Shown: one piece after another, positions 52,898 through 57,921 of the stretch
How the letters are laid out: every line of letters begins with the position of its first letter
How positions within the stretch are numbered: the first letter of the stretch is position 1
Assembly: GCA_012517905.1 (NCBI GenBank)
Contig: JAAYUE010000074.1
Span: 1-57,921, forward strand
Length of the DNA stretch: 57,921 nt
Source of the DNA: Clostridiales bacterium
Lineage (GTDB): Bacteria; Bacillota; Clostridia; Christensenellales; CAG-138
Direction of reading: 5' to 3'
Translations under genes and position numbers: made by a program
Notes under the pieces: model-generated
The model's database searches: none
What the model was told of the DNA's origin: nothing
What the model saw: only the letters and a program-made list of their open reading frames with translations

Positions 52898-53689
52898 TTA
52901 CGTCAACTTTTGCCGGATCAGATCGAAAACGTTATGCTCGCTGAATCGGATGAACTTCACGCGGCGGTCGGAGCGGGTGACGACGATGCGGTCGTCCGGA
53001 TTGACCCGGCGAAGCCGGATGCCGTCCCCGGCGACAAACCCTTCGCCGTTGACGTGAAACGTCCAGACCGCGTCCGGCGCGCTCACGATGGGGCGGATGT
53101 GCAGCGTGTGCGAGCAGACCGTCGTGACGACGATGCTGTCGAGGCTCTGCGTGACCACCGGCCCGCCTGCGGAGAGGTTGTAGGCGGTGGACCCTGTCGG
53201 CGTGGAGGCGATGATGCCGTCGCTGAACACCGAGCCGACCGTCTGCCCGTCACAGAAGATATCCACATGGATCGTGCCGGAAAACGACTGCTTGGAGACG
53301 AGGATGTCGTTGAGGCAGCTTGCGTACGGTTCGCCGTTGACGCTGCAGAGCAGCATCATGCGCGTCTCCGTTCGGTAGTCGCCCCGCTGAATGCGTTCGA
53401 TCGCTTCCGGAAACTGCTCCAGCGCGATTTCGCTCAAAAACCCGATTCGGCCGAGGTTGACGCCGAGGATCGGAATATCCCGCTGCGCCGCCGCGGAGGC
53501 GAACCGAAGCAACGTTCCGTCCCCGCCGATGACCACGAGAAGCTCCGGCGCGGGGTCTTCCGCACGCAGCGCCTCGACGCTGTCCAGCGCGAGAACACCC
53601 TCGCCAAGCGCCGACGCCTGTTCCATCAAACGAAGACGAAATTCGGCGATGCCTTCTTTTTCAAGGTTGCCAGCAAAGCCGATTTTCAT
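52898..53689 (-). CDS. nadK: NAD kinase
   Basis: Phosphorylates NAD to NADP. The 263 residues carry the signature GGDGT at 55-59 (VVIGGDGTLLRFA), GVNLGRIGFLSE, the NE/ND-type motif LNDILVSK and the nucleotide-binding STPTGSTAYNLSAGGPVV. It has a strong promoter of its own between tlyA and its start, although the block dxs-tlyA-nadK is otherwise tightly packed. Confidence 0.97.
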   Translation of the reverse strand: MKIGFAGNLEKEGIAEFRLRLMEQASALGEGVLALDSVEALRAEDPAPELLVVIGGDGTLLRFASAAAQRDIPILGVNLGRIGFLSEIALEQFPEAIERIQRGDYRTETRMMLLCSVNGEPYASCLNDILVSKQSFSGTIHVDIFCDGQTVGSVFSDGIIASTPTGSTAYNLSAGGPVVTQSLDSIVVTTVCSHTLHIRPIVSAPDAVWTFHVNGEGFVAGDGIRLRRVNPDDRIVVTRSDRRVKFIRFSEHNVFDLIRQKLT

Positions 53690-53721
53690 TGTTTTCGCTC
53701 CAAAATCGGTAATATGCCCAT

Positions 53722-53750
53722 ATTATACGGCCTCATTCATAAAAATACAA
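53722..53750 (-). promoter_or_regulatory. Predicted promoter of nadK
   Basis: Minus-strand -35 TTGTAT (53745-53750), 17-bp spacer, consensus -10 TATAAT (53722-53727). Confidence 0.7.
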
Positions 53751-53773
53751 GAGAAAATGTGAATATGTATGCT

Positions 53774-54586
53774 TTATATACACAAAGAATGTGCGTCATG
53801 GACGACCGAAACGGCTAAATCATGGTCGTTTTCCGTCACGTTGTGATCTGATTGTATGCATTTTTCGAGGAAAACGAGAAATTCGATATTTCCCTTCGGA
53901 CCGCGTATGGGTGAATATGACAGCCCGCGTACACAAAAACCGGCCGCGCGGGAGACGGACAGCACGCGCTCGATCACCTCGATATGCGTCGCTTCCTCCG
54001 AAACCACGCCGTGCTTGCCGACCTTGTCCTTACCCGCCTCAAACTGCGGTTTGATCAGCGCAACGACCTGTCCGCCCTGCGCAAGGCACGGATACAGCGG
54101 CGGCAGAATTTTATCGAGAGAGATGAACGAAACGTCGATGGAGGCGAACTCCGGCGGTTCGGCAAACCATCCCGGTTCCATGAAGCGCGCGTTGGTGCGC
54201 TCCATCACGGCGACGCGCTCGTCGCTTCTGAGTTTCCAGTCGAGCTGACCGTAGCCGACGTCTATGGCGTAGACTTTTCTCGCGCCATGCTGGAGCATGC
54301 AGTCCGAAAACCCGCCCGTGGACGCGCCGATATCTGCGCAGACCTTTTGATCGAGCGAGATCGGAAATACCTCCATCGCCTTCTGCAGCTTGTAGCCGCC
54401 GCGGCTGACGAAAGGACACGTCTCCCCGCGCACCGAAAGCTGCGTCTCTTCGGTGACAAACTGTCCCGCCTTGAGCGCCTTTACTTCGCCGAGGTACACC
54501 TGACCCGCGAGCACGAGCGCGCGCGCCTCTTCGCGGCTCTTTGCCAGACCGCGTTCAAACAGGGCGACGTCCAGGCGCGTCTTCAT
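53774..54586 (-). CDS. tlyA: TlyA-family rRNA methyltransferase / hemolysin-like protein
   Basis: Probable 2'-O-methyltransferase of rRNA. The 270 residues comprise an N-terminal S4 RNA-binding domain (about 1-60, RLDVALFERGLAKSREEARALV) and an FtsJ-like Rossmann domain (about 60-245) with the SAM motif CADIGASTGGFSDCML and the conserved ASIDVSFISL and LIKPQFE. The ATG at 54584-54586 overlaps the dxs stop by 4 bp; the open frame continues upstream, but only the shorter form fits the family. Confidence 0.95.
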   Translation of the reverse strand: MKTRLDVALFERGLAKSREEARALVLAGQVYLGEVKALKAGQFVTEETQLSVRGETCPFVSRGGYKLQKAMEVFPISLDQKVCADIGASTGGFSDCMLQHGARKVYAIDVGYGQLDWKLRSDERVAVMERTNARFMEPGWFAEPPEFASIDVSFISLDKILPPLYPCLAQGGQVVALIKPQFEAGKDKVGKHGVVSEEATHIEVIERVLSVSRAAGFCVRGLSYSPIRGPKGNIEFLVFLEKCIQSDHNVTENDHDLAVSVVHDAHSLCI

Positions 54587-56409
54587 CCGCACGCCTCCGA
54601 AAGCGCTTCTTCCAATCGTTCCGCGGTCAGCCCGCAGAATTGCCGCTGGTGGTTGACGCACGCCTGCGAAACGGGATCGTTCGGCACGCACATGCGCACG
54701 ACGGGCAGCGGAGAAAGCGCCGCGAGCACGCGAAGGCCGAGGCAATCCACGCCTTCTTCCATGACCACGACGCGCTTTGAAACGCGCCTGACGCGCGCGA
54801 GCATCTCCTCGTCCAGCGGCTGAATCGTGCGCGCGTTGATCAGACCCGCGCCGAACTTTCGCGCGACGGGCAGCGCAACGGCGACCATCGTCCCCGTCGC
54901 GATCACGGTTTGATCCGCGATGGGTTCCAGCTCTTCCCAGACGCCTTTTTCCACCGTCTGCGCGGACACCGCCTGCATCAGACTGCCGCGCGAATAGCGC
55001 ACCGCCGCGGGTTCACCGCGGGAAACGGCGAGCGAAAGCATATGCACCAGCTCCTGCTGCGTGGCGGGCGAATAGATCGTCATGTTCGGCATGGTGGAAA
55101 GAAACGCCGCGTCGTACACGCCCTGATGCGTCTCGCCGTCGTCCCCGACCAGACCCGCGCGGTCGACCGCGAGCACGACCGGCAGCTTTTGCAGGCAGAT
55201 GTCGTGCAGAATCTGATCGTACCCGCGCTGTAAAAACGTAGAATAGATCGCGACGACGGGTTTCAGCCCGCCGCTCGCCATGCCGGCCGCCATGGTCAGC
55301 GCGTGCTCCTCCGCGATGCCAACGTCGAAAAACCGATCCGGAAACCGGCCCGCAAACTCCGTCAGCCCGGTGCCGATGGGCATTGCGGCCGATACGGCGA
55401 CGAGAAGCGGGTCCTTTTCCGCAAGCGCGACCATCGTTTCGCCGAACACGCTGGAGTTGCTTTTTTTCAGCGCGGACTCGATATTTCCCGTGTCGATGGA
55501 AAACGGCGCGACGCCGTGAAACTTCTCCGGGTTCCGCTCAGAAAAGGCATAGCCTTTGCCTTTCTGCGTCACGCAGTGCACGATGACCGGCACGCGCAGC
55601 TCTTTCGCGCGGCGAAACATGCGCACGAGTTCGCCCACGTCGTGCCCGTCGATAGGCCCAAGATAGAGGAAGCCCATATCCTCAAACAGACGCTTCGGCA
55701 TGAGAAAGCTCTTGACGCGGTTTTTAAAGTTTTCCATGTGCCGCGAAAGCCAGCGGCCCGTGATGCCCGTATCCAGCAGGCGAACGACGGTGCGCTTGAG
55801 GCGCACATACTGCTCGCTTGAGCGCATGTTGACGAGCATGCGGTGCAGCGCGCCGACGTTGGGCGAAATCGACATCTCGTTGTCGTTGAGGATGACGATG
55901 AGCGGCACGTCCGCCTGCCCCGCGTCGTTGAGCCCTTCGAACGCCAACCCGCCCGTGAGCGCGCCGTCCCCGACCAGCGCGATGGCGATGCCTTCCTCGC
56001 CGCGGAGTTTTTTTGCGCGCGCAATGCCGAGCGCGGCGGAGATCGCCGTAGAGGCGTGGCCGGTGTTGAAGGGGTCGTGCTCGCTTTCGTCCCGCTTGGG
56101 AAAACCGGAGATACCGTTTTCCTGCCGGAGCGTACAGAACGCTTCTCTGCGGCCCGTGAGGATTTTATGCGCGTAAGACTGGTGTCCCACGTCGAAGATG
56201 ATCTTGTCCACCGGGCTGTCGAACGCGCGGTGCATGGCTATGGTCAATTCCACCGCGCCGAGGCTGGATGCCAGATGCCCGCCGCAGCGCGAGATGTTTT
56301 CGATCATATACTGGCGCATCTGCGCCGCGAGCGCGGACAGTTCGCCGTCTTTAAGTTGTTTAAAGTCCTCCAGAGAGTTGACTTTGTCGAGTACCGGATA
56401 ACCATCCAT
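54583..56409 (-). CDS. dxs: 1-deoxy-D-xylulose-5-phosphate synthase
   Basis: TPP enzyme that condenses pyruvate and glyceraldehyde 3-phosphate, the first step of the MEP isoprenoid pathway. The 608 residues have GHQSYAHKILTGR, the TPP motif VGDGALTGGLAFEGLNDAG, the catalytic glutamate in GIAEEHALTMAAG and DRAGLVGDDGETHQGVYD. It lies 40 bp after ispA, whose product uses the isoprenoid precursors, and overlaps tlyA. Confidence 0.97.
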   Translation of the reverse strand: MDGYPVLDKVNSLEDFKQLKDGELSALAAQMRQYMIENISRCGGHLASSLGAVELTIAMHRAFDSPVDKIIFDVGHQSYAHKILTGRREAFCTLRQENGISGFPKRDESEHDPFNTGHASTAISAALGIARAKKLRGEEGIAIALVGDGALTGGLAFEGLNDAGQADVPLIVILNDNEMSISPNVGALHRMLVNMRSSEQYVRLKRTVVRLLDTGITGRWLSRHMENFKNRVKSFLMPKRLFEDMGFLYLGPIDGHDVGELVRMFRRAKELRVPVIVHCVTQKGKGYAFSERNPEKFHGVAPFSIDTGNIESALKKSNSSVFGETMVALAEKDPLLVAVSAAMPIGTGLTEFAGRFPDRFFDVGIAEEHALTMAAGMASGGLKPVVAIYSTFLQRGYDQILHDICLQKLPVVLAVDRAGLVGDDGETHQGVYDAAFLSTMPNMTIYSPATQQELVHMLSLAVSRGEPAAVRYSRGSLMQAVSAQTVEKGVWEELEPIADQTVIATGTMVAVALPVARKFGAGLINARTIQPLDEEMLARVRRVSKRVVVMEEGVDCLGLRVLAALSPLPVVRMCVPNDPVSQACVNHQRQFCGLTAERLEEALSEACG

Positions 56410-56449
56410 GATGCTGTCTGTTCTTCCTGTTCCAAAAATAGTCGCGCCG

Positions 56450-57292
56450 TCAGGATCTGCGCGTGCGCGTATAGTCGATCAATTCCATGAAAAACGGCGC
56501 GTCGGCGTTTGCTTCCAGAACCGCTTCGCGCGCCTGACGCGCGTATTGGTCCGCAAACTCCTTCGCCGTATCGACGCCGTATACCGTGACAAACGTGGTC
56601 TTACCTTCCCGCGCGTCTTTTCCGACGCTCTTGCCGAGCAGCGCCTCGTCCCCTTCGAAATCAAGGATATCGTCAGTAATCTGAAAGAGCAGCCCATATG
56701 CGTCGGCAAAGCGCACGAGCGCTTCGCGCTGCCGCATGCCTGCGCCGGCGCATGTCGCGCCGGAGGCGACGGCCGCGCGAAAGAGCGCGCCGGTCTTATA
56801 GTCCTGCAGCTGGCGCAGCAGCGCTTCGTCCCCGCCGCTGTTGACGTCCAGGCTCTGCCCCATGACCATTTCAAACGCGCCTTTTCCGATGTATTCCAGC
56901 GCGTCCTTTGACGGGCAGAGCGAAAGCGCATAGAACGCCAGCGCCTGCAGGCCGTCGCCCGCGAGGATGGCGTTCGCCTCGCCGAACGCCTTGTGGCTGC
57001 TCGGCTTGCCGCGGCGCATGTCGTCGTTGTCCATGGCGGGCAGGTCGTCGTGAATCAGGGAATAGGTGTGGATCAGTTCCAGCGCGCAGGCGGCGTAGAG
57101 CGCGTCCTCGGCTTTGCCGCCGCAGAGTTCGCAGGCAGCCATGCAGAGCGCGGGACGGATGCGCTTTCCGCCGGAAAACACGCTGTACGCCATGCTTTCG
57201 GCGAGGATCGGCGCTTTTTCGGCCTCATTGATCAGTTCGGCGAGCTTCTTTTCGGACAGCTCGGAATAATGCGTCAGCTTTTCACTCAGCAT
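56450..57292 (-). CDS. ispA: Polyprenyl synthetase (farnesyl diphosphate synthase type)
   Basis: Builds short-chain prenyl diphosphates from IPP and DMAPP. The 280 residues have the first aspartate-rich motif DDLPAMDNDD (82-91), with a small-residue pattern of geranyltranstransferase, the GGKRIRP substrate loop (41-47) and the second motif DDILDFEGD. The class is inferred from length and the first motif. It overlaps xseB by 11 bp. Confidence 0.96.
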   Translation of the reverse strand: MLSEKLTHYSELSEKKLAELINEAEKAPILAESMAYSVFSGGKRIRPALCMAACELCGGKAEDALYAACALELIHTYSLIHDDLPAMDNDDMRRGKPSSHKAFGEANAILAGDGLQALAFYALSLCPSKDALEYIGKGAFEMVMGQSLDVNSGGDEALLRQLQDYKTGALFRAAVASGATCAGAGMRQREALVRFADAYGLLFQITDDILDFEGDEALLGKSVGKDAREGKTTFVTVYGVDTAKEFADQYARQAREAVLEANADAPFFMELIDYTRTRRS

Positions 57293-57494
57293 CGCTCTGC
57301 GCCTCGACAGCTCCGTTGAGTTTCGTGATGGTCGCTTCGTATCCGTCCAGCTGCTTTTCGCAGGCGGACACGAGCGTCATGCCCTCCTCGTACAGGCGGA
57401 TCATCTCGTCCAGAGAACCTTCCCCGCCCTCGAGTTTTTCAACGATGCTCGTCAGCTTCTGCATGGCGTCTTCAAATTTGACCGGCTGCTGCAT
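57282..57494 (-). CDS. xseB: Exodeoxyribonuclease VII small subunit
   Basis: The 70-residue helical small subunit, which joins several copies to one XseA in the single-strand-specific exonuclease VII. The typical segment FEDAMQKLTSIVEKLEGGE (7-25) and LDEMIRLYEEGMTLV (28-42) are clear. It has an AGGAGGGGG site and lies between xseA and ispA, the common order. Confidence 0.95.
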   Translation of the reverse strand: MQQPVKFEDAMQKLTSIVEKLEGGEGSLDEMIRLYEEGMTLVSACEKQLDGYEATITKLNGAVEAQSDAE

Positions 57495-57539
57495 ACCTTC
57501 CCCCTCCTGTGCACAAACGTAAACCCTATCAAAACGTTA

Positions 57540-57921
57540 TCATCGATCCTTGCGCGGCGATTCGTTCGGCGAAACCCGCTCGATGCGTGCGCCCGCCGTC
57601 CCGTCCCGCATGCGGAGGTTGACCCGGTCGTCGGCCTGCATGGTCGACACGCCGCCGAGCGCGCTGCCCGATGCATCGGTCACGATCGCATAGCCGCGCT
57701 CCAGCACGGCGGAGGGATCGAGCGCGTTCAGCTGCGCGCGGAGGCGCATAAGCTCCGCTCTTGCCAGAGAAACGCGGTCCAGCGCGCCGCGGCGCGCCTG
57801 CTCCCGCAGGCGGTCGAGCGTCTGCCGCTCGCCCATGAGCCTGCTCTCCAGCAGGCGAAACGCGCGGGAGGACGCAAACAGCCGCACATCCGCGCGCAGT
57901 TTCTGCAGGCGCATGGTCAGC
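57540..57921 (-). CDS. xseA: Exodeoxyribonuclease VII large subunit (partial, C-terminus)
   Basis: Only the last 126 or so residues are inside the window; the gene begins beyond the right edge. The visible part is the end of the long R/L/A-rich coiled-coil domain and the conserved C-terminal LDPSAVLERGYAIVTD segment, followed by a short basic tail. It lies 45 bp before xseB. Confidence 0.93.
   Translation of the reverse strand, partial: LTMRLQKLRADVRLFASSRAFRLLESRLMGERQTLDRLREQARRGALDRVSLARAELMRLRAQLNALDPSAVLERGYAIVTDASGSALGGVSTMQADDRVNLRMRDGTAGARIERVSPNESPRKDR

Overview
The window looks like a chromosomal segment of a GC-rich, spore-former-type Clostridia (Firmicutes). The basis is gene content and order: a dxs-tlyA-nadK-argR-recN-spo0A block, the yloU-yloV-recG block, an rpmE-yqhQ-prmC-prfA-sua5-rpiB-upp block, MutS2, ArgR and a short-form S-adenosylhomocysteinase. 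No phage, insertion sequence, CRISPR array, rRNA or tRNA was seen. Almost the whole window is core housekeeping DNA with short intergenic gaps. Most genes lie on the minus strand; the plus strand carries only 15.6-16.9 kb and 35.6-38.9 kb.

Layout, left to right. (1) 1-7.3 kb: a V-type ATPase operon read leftwards (G/H-I-K-E-C-F-A-B), whose proteolipid keeps the Na+ ligands known from Enterococcus hirae and whose C subunit gene carries an in-frame TAG. (2) 7.6-15.2 kb: upp, rpiB, sua5, prfA, prmC, yqhQ, rpmE and rho, the last with a long Q/G/Y/N-rich tandem-repeat insertion. (3) 15.6-16.9 kb (+): a DivIC/FtsB-like gene overlapping a Ppx/GppA phosphatase. (4) 17.0-20.5 kb: response regulator, sensor kinase and HtrA protease in one envelope-stress-like operon. 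(5) 20.7-28.7 kb: mutS2, an aminotransferase with a structured leader, recG, yloV (fakA) and yloU. (6) 28.9-35.5 kb: yebC, family-4 uracil-DNA glycosylase, a NagB-like protein lacking catalytic residues, an alpha/beta hydrolase, a GNAT and a Crp-ABC transporter operon. (7) 35.6-38.9 kb (+): exoA-maf-uvrC. (8) 39-46.4 kb: a cytochrome-b5-like lipoprotein, a small membrane protein, an EF-G paralog, ahcY, an S41 protease and thrC. (9) 46.5-50.1 kb: a small P-loop protein, punA, deoB and Spo0A. (10) 50.2-57.9 kb: recN, argR, nadK, tlyA, dxs, ispA, xseB and partial xseA.

How the genes work together: ion-motive energy (V-ATPase), nucleotide and nucleoside salvage (upp, punA, deoB), translation termination and its accessory enzymes (prfA, prmC, sua5, EF-G paralog), DNA repair (mutS2, recG, recN, uvrC, exoA, uracil glycosylase, xseAB), isoprenoid precursors (dxs, ispA) and sporulation control (spo0A).

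Observations most worth a second look: the in-frame amber codon in the V-ATPase C subunit in a window where only 1 of 55 genes ends in TAG; the prion-like low-complexity domain of Rho; a Spo0A whose receiver lacks the acidic metal-binding pair; a NagB-family protein without its catalytic residues; partial duplications at both ends of recN; and a candidate structured leader in front of the aminotransferase gene. I did not find a clearly new multi-gene system.
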